Shown: positions 1-10,388 of the stretch, in pieces
How positions within the stretch are numbered: the first letter of the stretch is position 1
Layout of the letters: each line of letters begins with the position of its first letter
DNA from: Pezicula radicicola
Taxonomy: Eukaryota; Ascomycota; Leotiomycetes; Helotiales; Dermateaceae
Direction of reading: 5' to 3'
Assembly (NCBI GenBank): GCA_003008705.1
Contig: PDUO01000010.1
Coordinates: forward strand, 992,001-1,056,000
Length of the DNA: 64,000 bases
Position numbers and translations under genes: made by a program
The notes under the pieces: generated by a model
What the model saw: only the letters and a program-made list of their open reading frames with translations
Told to the model about the DNA's origin: nothing
Database searches by the model: none

Positions 1-971
1 TGCGTCCTAGTGTTGAGGCTACGTTTACTGTTTAGGACTTCGGTGTTAGTAGTGCTCCTTTTAGAAGATTTTTTTTGGAGAACTAAGATATGGATGGTTT
101 ACGAATAGCGAGGCATGTCTTGGGAGTATGGAAATCTCGAGAAATATTGCAGAACCTGAGATGAGTAGCAGTAGAACTGATAATGAACTGAATTTACGAA
201 CCGTAGGATCGCCAGGATGCTACTTGGATGAGTGGGACGAGGTCGGTTATTAGGATTGAGACGATGACTGTCATTCCTGCTCCGCCGAATCCGCTTATTA
301 TACGGCCTAGGATTACTTGCCACATTGATTGTGCTATTCCTCTATATTTCAGTCCAAGGTCAGTAACCTATTTCTGTATTGCTTTCTTGTTCTTTTTAGG
401 AGTAGAGGTGTGATGCAGGAGGAGAAATATACATCATTACTGTTCCTAATCCGAATAGTGCATATGATATTAGAAGAACTGGCTTTCTTCCATAGATATC
501 ACTCAGTTTACCGATACTGGGTTGTACGGCTGTGGATGCTAGGGTGTAACTTGTTGTTAACCAACCTCCGATTTGGAGGGCGTTGAATTCTGATGAAATT
601 GTTCCGTATGTTGCTAAGACTACTGTTGAGTCTGCATTTGAAATGAAGGTTCCTATGTAATTGACCTCGCATTAATTTTTAAATACACTAAAAGCTTGGT
701 AATTTTCTAAAGACTTACCGATAAGAAGAAGTCCGATGATTGCAAAGACTCCTGTGGATGGTGACTCAATTGGAATCGAATCTGTTTGTGAATCTTGTCT
801 GCTTCCATAATTTGATAAGGTTACCGAATACTGTGATGAAAGGAGTGGACTGCGTTCGGAATCTGAGTCTGTTGATGAGGAACTTGAAGACGTGTAGTTG
901 ATGCTTCCATTCTTCTTCTGTAAAGCACCTGGCTCGACATAATCCCGCTCAATATTCTTGACTACTGCCAT
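1..971 (-). CDS. VBA-type MFS transporter, N-terminal part (runs off left edge)
   Basis: This is probably a 14-helix major facilitator (DHA2) of the VBA/Fnx1 group, which moves basic amino acids into the vacuole. Spliced on the minus strand the exons are 971-719, 652-433, 341-202 and 27-1, and the frame holds across all three joins. The first 60 or so residues are a polar Ser-rich tail with an ERSPLLSS motif, a dileucine-type signal seen in vacuolar transporters. The first membrane segment follows (VFAIIGLLLIGTFISNAD). Then come STVVLATYGTISSEFNAL, the loop motif GKLSDIYGRKPVL (MFS motif A), and SMWQVILGRIISGFGGAGM, all typical of the family. The third intron has an unusual GTTCGT donor. The start ATG at 971 follows an in-frame leader without a better choice. 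The gene is divergent from the arylsulfatase. Substrate is inferred from family only. Confidence 0.85.
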
Positions 972-1828
972 CGTCGCCGAAGTCGAAGAAGCTCGCGTGC
1001 TGCCTGGAAGTTGACTTAAGGTTAAATCCTACGCCATTGGTTCCTTTTGTTGGAAAGATGCTGGAGCTGGGGATATCAGACGATGTCGTTGCGTCCCTAC
1101 GGTCACCGCTCGTCCTTTGTTGTTGTTGAAATAAATACGGTAGCGGTACAGTACCAAGACCTTGGAGGTTGTTTCGGAACCCCGGCGGTGTTTGTGAGAG
1201 CACAAGAATCACATCTTGAGAGAAATCCGAATCTGCACTTTCCTGATAACCAGCCTGATGAGGCGCAACGGAAGCTAAACTTGAAATGGTGTTTTTTTTT
1301 GCATACAGGGGTGGGCTACTCAAATAATAGAGGGCATTAGACTGAGTTGTCGAGGTTGGAAATACGGTCAGCCTTTAGGTCGGCGAGAAGCGAGCGGCCT
1401 TTCGGGCCTCCCCTCGTCCACGCTCGCCACAGTCCACCACTACCCTGTCCACCCCTCGGTTCCACTAATTAAATGGAGGCAATTCCCCCTGAACCTTGTT
1501 AGCTCGGAGGGAATGGCGGGGCCGATTCAAAGACGACATGCAACCCAGCTAGCATGCAATTCGAAGGTACAAACACAATACGTACACCCATCTACACTCG
1601 ACCTAGAACAGCCACGAACGACAAGTTGGACGTTATCAGCGGAACATTATATCATACTACATTTTGACGCCTCATAGCCAAGCCAATTAATTGATGGCGC
1701 ATCTGGACTTCTGCAGTTAATCTCTGACATAATTACCGAGTACACAGCTCTATGGTCGCTTTCTTAAGTTCTCAAGAAGCCATTACGTCCTACTTTTAAC
1801 TTAACAACCTCATCCTAAAAAGCCCACG
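972..1828. promoter_or_regulatory. Divergent promoter between VBA-type transporter and arylsulfatase
   Basis: There is no convincing gene here. Open frames on both strands (949-1323 minus, 1047-1340 plus) overlap each other and resemble nothing. A GC-richer patch lies at about 1370-1470. A near match to the Cys3/MetR palindrome, ATGGCGCAT at 1694-1702, is one base short of the 10-nt consensus and sits 134 nt before the arylsulfatase ATG. Confidence 0.5.
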
Positions 1829-3807
1829 ATGAAGCTCTTAAGCCTGTGGCTTGCATTATCAGCAAATGTCTTCGCGATTGATCAGATCCCACTTGGGAAA
1901 GGCGATTCAAGGCCTAACATAATAGTCATCCTTACAGATGATCAAGACCAGCAGATGCAATCGGTGGAATATATGCCATTGTTGAAAAAACACATCATTG
2001 ATCAGGGCACTTCTTATAAACGCCATTATTGTACGACTGCTATTTGTTGTCCATCTCGAGTCACGTTGTGGACTGGTAGGAACGCTCATAACACAAACGT
2101 GACTGACGTGTTTCCTCCCTATGGTAAGTCTCCATTTTGACTACAGAATTTGAATAGCATGAATTGAGTTCTTTAGGTGGCTATCCAAAGTTTGTTTCCC
2201 AAGGATTTAATGAGAATTATCTTCCTGTGTGGCTTCAAGCAGCTGGATACAATACCTACTACACCGGCAAGCTCTTCAACGCTCACACCATCACCAATTG
2301 GAACTCTCCACATCCAGCTGGATGGACATCATCAGATTTCTTACTAGACCCCCATACTTACGACTATCTAAATGCAACTTTTCAAAGAAACGAGCATCCT
2401 CCTGTTAGCTGGGAAGGGCATTATTCAACAGATGTTCTGGCCGAGAAGGGTTTTGGCCTTCTTCAAGAAGCTGTGGAATCAAACAAGCCTTTCTTTTTGA
2501 CTCTTGCGCCCATTGCACCTCATTCGAATGTTGCAGCAGATATCTTCGCTGGTAGAGAAATGCCCTTTCGAGAGGAGGAGACCCGTGAAGTCCATATGAC
2601 CACCCCTATTCCCGCCGAGAGACATAAGCACCTCTTCCCCGATGCCAAAGTTCCTCGTACGGAGAACTTCAACCCTGATACGGTACGCATCCCTATCATT
2701 CCATGAATTGAAGCAAAACTGACGTCAACAGCCAAGCGGAGCCTCCTGGATTAAGCGTCTAAACAAGCTTACTGATGAAGTAATTGAATACAACGATGAC
2801 TTCTACCGCGCTCGTCTTCAAGCGCTTCAGGCTGTTGACGAGATGATAGATGGTCTCTTCGCCCGACTCTCTGACTATGGAATCTTAGATAACACATACA
2901 TAATCTACACTGCAGACAATGGCTACCATATCTCTCAACACCGCTTGAACCCGGGTAAGGAATGCGGGTTTGAGGAAGATATCAATGTGCCACTTATTAT
3001 AAGAGGTCCCTCCGTTCCAGAGGGAGAAGAATCGAGTGTGGTTACTGCACATACTGATTTAGTGCCTACAATCTTTGATATTGCAGGTATAAACCCAAGG
3101 GTCGATTTTGATGGAAGTGCAATCCCTATTAGGAAGGATTCTAGTATCGAAGGTAGACAAGAACATGTTAATGTTGAGTTTTGGGGAAGAAGTATTGCGG
3201 AGGGGATATATCAGTTCTCTCTGGATGATGGCAAAGTTGGTAAGACCTCATAACCCCCCGAAACCTAACTTCTACAATTTGATCTAACCAAATTCAGTGG
3301 CGTACGGGTCCAACAACACTTACAAAGCTCTTCGTGTCATTGGCGAAAATTATAATCTTTACTATGCAGTGTGGTGCACGAACGAGCACGAGCTCTATGA
3401 CCTGACCGTAAGTTTCCATCCTCTGAAATAAAAGATTGAAATCTAACAATTATTAGACCGACCCATACCAAATCCACAACCTACACCCCTCTTCTAGCTC
3501 TATCCCAAGTGCTGACTCCACGATCAAGGGTCTTCATCTGCCGCTCAGCAAAATTCTTCCTCGCTTGGACGCCCTCTTAATGGTCACCAAGTCCTGTAAA
3601 GGAGCGACTTGCGTCAATCCGTGGAGTGTACTTCATCCGAAGGGTGACGTAAAGACACTTGGTGACGCATTAAGAAGAAAATTTGATGGATACTACGAAA
3701 GAAGTCTTGCCGAGAGTGTAAGATTCGATAGGTGCGAGCTTGGGTATATTTTAGAAAGCGAGGGGCCACAAGAGCTTGCTAGCTGCGATCCCACGAAATA
3801 TTATTGA
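1829..3807 (+). CDS. Secreted arylsulfatase
   Basis: Sulfatase-family enzyme that hydrolyses aryl sulfate esters to free sulfate. Exons 1829-2123, 2177-2682, 2732-3239, 3298-3407 and 3457-3807 join in frame to 589 aa. It opens with a signal peptide (MKLLSLWLALSANVFA). The metal-site motif RPNIIVILTDDQD follows at about residues 28-40. The sulfatase signature CCPSRVTLWTGR begins at residue 73, so Cys73 is the residue expected to be converted to formylglycine. Later come YYTGKLFN, APIAPH and the second metal/substrate motif TADNGYHISQHR. The C-terminal part has DPYQIHNL, as in fungal arylsulfatases. Length and motif order are normal. It is convergent with the TauD-type dioxygenase at 3882-5225, another organosulfur enzyme. 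Secretion suggests it works on external sulfate esters. The exact substrate cannot be read from sequence. Confidence 0.93.
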
Positions 3808-3881
3808 GCAATTCGTTTAATGATATATGTTGTACTTTGAATTGTTATGTAGGTATTTAAAATGGCAGAAACTTGTATGTT

Positions 3882-5225
3882 TCACTTCACCTCAACCTTC
3901 TCGGCTTCCTTTGCAGCCGCAATCTCAGCAAGGGCTTCTCTCCTCGACTTACTCTCAGGATCGAAGAAGGGTCGTTCAGCTACACCAACAGCGCGAACAC
4001 CAAAGCGCTCTCCATACTCCTCATGATCATACGTAGCTGTGTGGAAAGTAGAGCGATTATCCCAAATAGCTGAAAACCCAACAAGTCAGCCATTACCCAA
4101 CAATAAGCCAGCTACCAGCAAGCCAAACAAGACCAAAACCCAAAAGAGAACAGCAAAAGGAATCATGAGGAAAGGCCAAAAAACTTACCAATATCATTAG
4201 GACTCTTCCATTGAAACCTAACCTGCAAATCATGATTATCAACCAACAACCTCCCAAACCACTTCAACAACCTCTTACTCTCCTCTTCAGTCAACCCATT
4301 AATTCTACTAACATGACCCCCAACAGGAAAAACACTCTTCCAACCCGTAACAGGATTAGTCCTAACAACCGGATGAACAGCCTTCAATTCCTTTCCAATA
4401 TTCTCAGGAGCACCCCTCTCCTTTTCATAGAGTGTGAAATTTCCCTTCTCGGCAGCTTGAATGAAACCAGGTTGTTCAAAAGTAGCAGTTAACCCCTCCA
4501 AGAACTTCTGATAAGGTTCAGAAATCCGATCATAGATCTCATAGCCAGATGCCCATAATGTATCCCCTCCCGTTTTTGGAAGCGTAACAAGTCGAAGAGA
4601 AGAATAATCAGCTGGTTTAGGTTCAAATGAAATATCTGCATGCCACGCACTCGAATTCTGTTTCTTGTTTGAACCACTAAATGCCTTTGAGAATCTTGTG
4701 TTGAGATAGAGTTTTTTGTTTAGTTCGCTGTCGATTGTTGAGATTTCTATGTCTTCTGACTTGTAGAATTCGCGTTCTGAATTCAGGATTGGATGGATGT
4801 GTAGGCCTGATGTGCTGGGTTTTCCGGAGAGGAGTCCGAGTTTTTGGATTAGGCGTTTTTGGAGGTCTGGGGTTAGGTTGTCTTGGGATCGGAAGAAGAC
4901 TACGCCGCGTTGGGAGACTGGTGTTTTGTTTTTTTGTTAGTAGGAGGAGTGGAAGGGGGGTTATGGGGGTGATTTAACTGGTGATTGCTAGTTCCTTGAT
5001 TAACTCGTCGGAATTGGGTGCTTCGAGCCATTCTACGAGGTTGGCTTTTGGGAATTCCTTGCCGATGATGGGAGTTACTTCGAAGGATTCATATTGGTCG
5101 AGGATTCCTGTTGGTTTGAGGTAGTTGCGTGTTGTTTCTGTCTTAATGCTGTCTTTGATGTTGTCCTTGAGGTTGGAGATGGACTCTGGAAGGGACGTTT
5201 GAGCTTCGGTTGCTGAGGGTGCCAT
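3882..5225 (-). CDS. TauD-type alpha-ketoglutarate-dependent sulfonate/taurine dioxygenase
   Basis: Non-heme iron oxygenase that uses 2-oxoglutarate and O2 to hydroxylate sulfonates such as taurine, releasing sulfite (yeast Jlp1 family). Exons 5225-4979, 4917-4189 and 4069-3882 give 387 aa in frame. The iron-binding HxD is in SSAWHADISFEP (about residue 174). The distal His is in IWDNRSTFHTATYDHE, followed by ERFGVR, which supplies the 2-oxoglutarate-binding Arg. Also typical are SGKPSTSGLHIHP, LPKTGGDTLWASGYE and PVVRTNPVTGWKSVFPVGGH. The last exon encodes a charged tail ending AEKVEVK. Its 3' end faces that of the arylsulfatase, with about 74 nt between stops. A perfect Cys3/MetR-type site lies upstream at 5450-5459. 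Taurine versus other sulfonates cannot be decided from sequence. Confidence 0.92.
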
Positions 5226-5449
5226 GATTGTGATTTTGTTTACTTTCTGGGTTCTTTAGGTATACAATTGCAAGTACCGATCTTTGGAAAGAGTTAAATA
5301 GAGATTTGAGGGGTCTTATAATCTAGATATCTCATCCCACATGAGTACCCCGCACGATATAATCGCACATGGCACAGCAGATAAGCCTGTCAGACGTCTT
5401 AGCAAGTGCATACCTTTTGCAGATAAGGTGGCTCGTCATGGTCGTGCGT

Positions 5450-5459
5450 ATGGCATCAT
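5450..5459. promoter_or_regulatory. Candidate Cys3/MetR bZIP binding site
   Basis: ATGGCATCAT matches the ATGRYRYCAT consensus of the fungal sulfur regulators Cys3 and MetR at every position. It lies 225 nt upstream of the TauD-type start codon at 5225. A chance match is expected about once per 65 kb, so position rather than presence is the argument. Confidence 0.45.
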
Positions 5460-5810
5460 TTGGCATCTCTAAAAAAGACCAATTAGATATGCAATCCCAG
5501 CCACTTTGTGCGTGCTTTCTTTCCCAGGACCCAGGATAGTGGTAGTTTAGTAGTTCTAGATCTATCAAGAGAGTTCAGCGTGTACTCAAAAGGCAGTATA
5601 TTAGGCTATTAGGAATCCAAGTCAGCCACTTTGCATTGCTTGCTTCTATTTTGCTTTCTTTTTGAGTTGAGACGAGTGGTCGATTTATGATAGGGGGGGT
5701 TGCTCGCTAAAGTTAGCGAAGCATTTTTTTCATGCCTTGTATTCGAGGCATAAATTCAAGTCCCCTCCTTTTTCCCCAGCATTTCCACATTCCTTCTTCC
5801 AACTTCACCT

Positions 5811-6429
5811 CTTCATCAACTCACCAACGAACTCGTGTATCGGCAGCAGCTTCATCGCCACGACCACGCAACCCAATGCATCTTACTTGGCATCTTACAA
5901 CTCGAGTCTGTCTCTACCGACGACAACTCTATATGGGAAAGAAAGACCGAGGATGGTCAATTCACCGTGGTTTGCTTACATAAGTCGTCTGAAAGCAACT
6001 ATCGCGAATTGCAAGGGTTCAATGACAACATCGCCAAAGTGTGGTTCTTCAATGCACGCGCTGCATTTCCTCTGAATTTCCCTTATCGCTCCTACCAGTG
6101 AACACCTACAATAGTATGCATTGATAAAAAGATTTTGCCTACGAAATCCCGGCATTATTTAGGTGGAGTTGGCTGCCACTTGGAAAATTGGTGATATGGT
6201 GTCAGCGGTGCTTTCAATTGCCTCATTCTTCACCCGAAACATTTTCTCTCAGGGAAGTCCGGCTGGGGGAATTGGGTCTTTTGGCTTTTTGCTCTTCGAA
6301 AACAACAGCTCCATCCGCGATTAGACCGACCATTTTGTTATCAATTGCAACGGTCGCCGGGCTTGGCTGGGCTCCATTCGTTCCTGCTTTCCTACTTTTG
6401 AAATTACCCATTCTGCTGCTGATTCTGCA
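5811..6429 (+). pseudogene. Decayed protein-coding gene, family not recognised
   Basis: Two stretches in different registers read like real protein. The first (about 5811-6098) contains the segments QCILLGILQLESVS, WERKTEDGQFTVVCLHKSSE and FNDNIAKVWFFNARAAFP. It ends SYQ at an in-frame TGA, exactly where a splice donor would sit if one G were restored (CAG TGAAC against CAG GTGAAC). After a plausible acceptor (TTTAG at about 6160-6164) the second stretch begins VELAATWKIGDMVSAVLS and includes TRNIFSQGSPAGGIGSFGF. It hits one TAG, then continues sensibly (FVINCNGRRAWLGS) to a good GTAAGT donor at 6430. There is no ATG in the first frame. So start, donor and one codon all look damaged. I do not recognise the family. 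An unusual intact gene with non-canonical splicing is the alternative. Confidence 0.4.
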
Positions 6430-7019
6430 GGTAAGTGCGGAAGCACAAATCACTCCATGCTGGCATTGAATGACGAATTTGAAAATTCGTGCTTTCGGCT
6501 TCTCTGGCGCTGGGGCTTTCTCACCCCCAAAGATAGTTTTCAAGTGATAGAAGGTTCAAGTATAACGATAGGCGCTGTCTGTAATTACCGACGATTACCA
6601 TGAAAAGGATTAGACAACGTCTACCTTGCGATAATGTCAGGATTATCTTCAACCTCAATGCGTTCCTCGGTTTTTGATATGCGCTACTCGTCATTGGGCC
6701 ACCTTATAGGTCCTCGGTAAGTCCGCTACTGTATTGGATCTCCTCTGCATAGATCATGGAGCAAACCCGCCACGAGTGTTGGTGTGTGGAACCTTGCTAT
6801 CGGTGCGAAGCCGACGGGAACCACCTCAAATATGCTTCTGGAATTTTTGTGAGGCGTTTGACCCCCATATTTATCGCGTGGCCGACCCAGTTCCATTATC
6901 ACGACATGCTATCTCCTTCGTGACCTAGGTTACTTAAGACCTAGGTATCCTGCAGTTTGAGTACTGTACCTTCTTCAGTCCAAATTCTTCTCCTCTTTGC
7001 TGCTCTTCAATTACCCAGC
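6430..7019. other. Intergenic region upstream of anion transporter
   Basis: No supported gene. Small open frames occur on both strands (for example 6734-6928 plus) without recognisable content. This should hold the promoter of the transporter that starts at 7020. Confidence 0.4.
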
Positions 7020-8908
7020 ATGCCGGAAAAGGAGCTTTCGACAGCCGGAGGTAGCTCGACTCATTCCGGGGATGTCAAGAAAGATGGTACCATTGAGTCT
7101 AATCAGGCTTTGACGACTTTCGACGTTGATGCTACTCCTAAAGATGGACTCTTCGCACAGTCTACTTCCGACTCGGACGAAGATGGTACAGCTTTGCAAA
7201 AGAACCCCTTCTTAGATCCGGACACTGCAGCTCACTGGGCTACTGTGTACGAGAAGTCTCAATATGAGTGCCGAGCTTATTTCGATCCGACTCTCACTTG
7301 GACGGAAGAAGAAGAAAAGAAACTGGTTCGCCGCTTAGACTTCAGAGTTTGTTTGTGGGCTGTAAGTTATCTATTCCAAATAAGCTCGTAAAAGTCCTGT
7401 CACTAACTAGGTTGAACTTTTAGTGTGTTATGTTCTTTGGTCTTCAAGTTGATCGAGGAAATTTGAGCCAAGCTGTGTCTGACAACCTATTGACAGATTT
7501 GGGCATGAACACCAATGGTATGGTACCCTGGTATCACATAGTTTAGGCAAAAACGCTAATATTCCAATCTAGATTACAATTTTGGCAATGTAGTCTTCCT
7601 CTTCTCATTCCTCCTAGCAGAACTCCCGTCTCAACTAGTTTCTAAGAAGATGGGCCCCGATCGCTGGATTCCAATGCAAATCTGCTTGTGGTCTGTGGTT
7701 GCCATCTCTCAATGTGCCATTACCAATCGTGCCGGTTTCCTCGCCACTCGCAGTCTTTTAGGTCTTTTAGAAGGCGGTTTCATTCCCGATATCGTTCTCT
7801 GGTTATCATATTTCTACACTTCGAGAGAGCTGCCGACTCGTCTTAGTTTTTTCTGGACAACACTTAGTTCCACAACTATCATTACCTCTATTCTAGCTTT
7901 TGGACTGTTGCATATGCGAGGTGTACACGGCTGGGCAGGTTGGAGATGGCTTTTCCTGATCGAAGGACTCATCACTATGACCGTGGGCCTAGGTTCCTGG
8001 TTCATGATGCCTGTAAGTTTCTCCCACTCACTCACGTGGTCTAAACCCTCTCCTAACAGAATCACAAGGCGTCCGCAGTCCAAACCAAAACCTGGTTCCG
8101 CCCCAAAGGATGGTTCACAGAACGCGAGATCTCAATTGTAGTAAACAGAGTCCTACGAGACGATCCCTCCAAAGGAGACATGCACAACCGACAAGCCATC
8201 ACACCACGACGACTCTGGGAAGCAGCCAAAGATTACGACCTCTGGCCTCTCTACGCCATCGGTCTCATAGCCTATATTCCCCAATCACCACCATATACCT
8301 ATCTAACACTCACCCTAAAATCCCTCGGTTTCAGTACCTTCAACACGAATCTCCTAACCATTCCATCCTCCTTCTTCCACATCTGTACACTCCTCGCAAT
8401 CACACAACTAAGCGAAAGAACCAACGAAAGAACATTCGTTTCCATGCTTCAACCCCTCTGGACGCTACCTTGTATCATTGTCCTCCGTTTCTGGCCTGGA
8501 GTAGGGACAGCCAACGCATGGGGAACCTGGGCCGTAACGATTGTCCTCCTATCCTACCCATACTGCCACGCCATCCTCGTAGGCTGGACCTCCAAAAACA
8601 GTAACAACGTAGGAGCTCGTTCAGTCTCGGCATCTTTCTACAACATGTCCGTACAACTAGGTAACATATGCGCAAATTTTATCTATCGAGCTGATGATAA
8701 ACCTCTCTATCATAGAGGAAATACTCAGCTTATTATTATTAATCTGTTGAGTATTTGCGTGTTTTTGTTTACGAAGGCTTATTATGTTTGGAGGAATAAG
8801 AGCAGGGATCGTATTTGGAATGCTATGTCTCCTGAGGAACAGAGGGATTATAAGCTTAATACTAAGTTGAGTGGGAGTCGGAGGTTGGATTTTAGATTTG
8901 CTCATTAG
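7020..8908 (+). CDS. MFS anion:cation symporter (Dal5/Soa1-type organic anion transporter)
   Basis: Proton-coupled transporter of the anion:cation symporter family, which in yeast includes Dal5, Tna1, Liz1, Yct1 and the sulfonate carrier Soa1. Exons 7020-7361, 7424-7517, 7573-8012 and 8060-8908 join in frame to 574 aa. The ATG at 7020 is preferred because upstream in-frame starts are non-ATG. A long acidic cytoplasmic N-terminus (about 95 residues) leads to LVRRLDFRVCLWACVMFFGLQ, then DRGNLSQAVSDNLL, the loop ELPSQLVSKKMGPDRWIP, and GLLEGGFIPDIVLWLSYFY, all typical of the family. The second half includes TPRRLWEAAKDYDLWPLY and GARSVSASFYNMSVQLGN. About twelve hydrophobic segments are visible. 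The arylsulfatase and TauD-type dioxygenase next door make an organosulfur anion the likely substrate. That is inference from context. Confidence 0.9.
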
Positions 8909-10388
8909 AGACTTTTTCTTGAGAGAGGGAGAGATGGTTGGGGTTTGTAGATGACTTTGGTGGAGTAGAGGTTTTCTTGGTAGAAATAAATTTATGAAAT
9001 TAGGTCATTGATTGCTTACTTGGATGGAAATGTATGAGTATATTTTTTGAGTGTTTTCTTTTCCACTGGATCTGTAGACAAACAGCTTAAATTTCTTACT
9101 CATTGTGTAACGGGAATCTAAACGTGATAGCTTTATCCTGTCTATCTAAACTACCGTATTGAAGAATACTATCCCCTTGTGCATTAACTGCTAAGTCCAT
9201 AGAGTAGCAGAATGTACTTAACAAAAGGCATAAATAATTTTGGCGGTGAAATTCTCGGAATGTCGAGCCCCTGGATATGATAAAATTGGTGGATGACAGC
9301 TATCTGGAGACTCGAAATGAAGAAAAACACTCGGCTATGAACCCGAGGAGAGTTCAGGTCCTTGCTGCTTGTGGGAGATACATAATTAATAATACATGTT
9401 TATTTAGTTGGAGTAGGTGAATATTCTTTACTTTCCCGAGATGGTTTTGGAGTAATGTATTTTGTGGATTTTGGCGTTGTTTATAGATTTTACTATTTTT
9501 CTTTTTATGGAATATGTTGAATGGGAAGGTTATTTAGGAAGCAACATGTGGGTGGTAATATGGTTGTATTGTGTTCTGTGTAGAAGTTAGAGCGCCAGAA
9601 TGTGCCTACTTATGGGGGACGGTCACATGACTATTCCCATATATTCACCATATTCAACAGAATATATAGGTTTGGTTGGTTTTTATCTAAGACACAATTA
9701 CTATGTATGTGCTGTTAGAGTTATTATAGAATTTGAATGGTTTTCGACCACTTCGTGGTGTTGTAAGAAAGAGACGCTAGTTTCTTAGTGGTTGCCGATG
9801 CATTACTAGGAAGTGGGTAATAGTTGCTGTAGCTCTTTACTATTTGCAAGCTGTCTCTGTCTGCTCCTAGTAGTATTGTTAGAGGATATTACTCTAATAC
9901 CTTTCTACATTACTAGAAATTCTTTAGTTAGGTATTTGTGGGTACCTAACTAATAGCGACGCGCTAATAATTGCCAGGTCAGCTAAGGAGAGTGGTAGCT
10001 GATTTAGCTACGAACCAGTTGGTTTATCTATCATCTATCAACCAACTAAGGGCTTAAGTATAACGCTAGGCCTTTTTAGGGAATTCACAGTCTAAACGAA
10101 AACTTCTCTGGCACGGAATCATTTATCGTTCTCTAAACGTTCTCTTCTCTTCAATTCTACTACGACTTAAACTGCGCAACCTCCTTAAAGGTGAAATCAT
10201 CTAGGTTTCAAAAACACTTTCACTAGCAAAGACTAAGCAGCAATTCAAGAGACAACACTCCTGTATTCGCCTACTTTATACGACATCTCATCTTCGCCTT
10301 CGTTAATCGTTTTTGCGGTCTCGCTTTCCACTTAACAGCCTTGGCTTCACTCCTTAATATTCACCCCTTCCGACTACACAGAATAAGC
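8909..10388. other. AT-rich intergenic region
   Basis: No gene seen. A small frame at 9600-9788 has no recognisable content. Short inverted repeats occur: TTAGGTA/TACCTAA near 9931-9952 and AGTTGGTT/AACCAACT at 10017-10024 and 10040-10047. The last 250 bases are the leader of the gene starting at 10389. Confidence 0.4.

Noticed and set aside
949..1323. 124-codon minus-strand frame upstream of the VBA-type transporter
   Set aside because: It overlaps the true start of the transporter in another frame and an opposed plus-strand frame; no recognisable content.
6223..6543. 106-codon minus-strand frame (MKTIFGGEKAPAPEKPKAR)
   Set aside because: It is antisense to the better-supported relic, and the GTAAGT at 6430 is in plus orientation.
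7084..7093. ATGGTACCAT, a perfect match to the Cys3/MetR consensus
   Set aside because: It lies inside the transporter coding sequence (codons for D-G-T-I), so it is probably chance, although sites just inside genes are not impossible.
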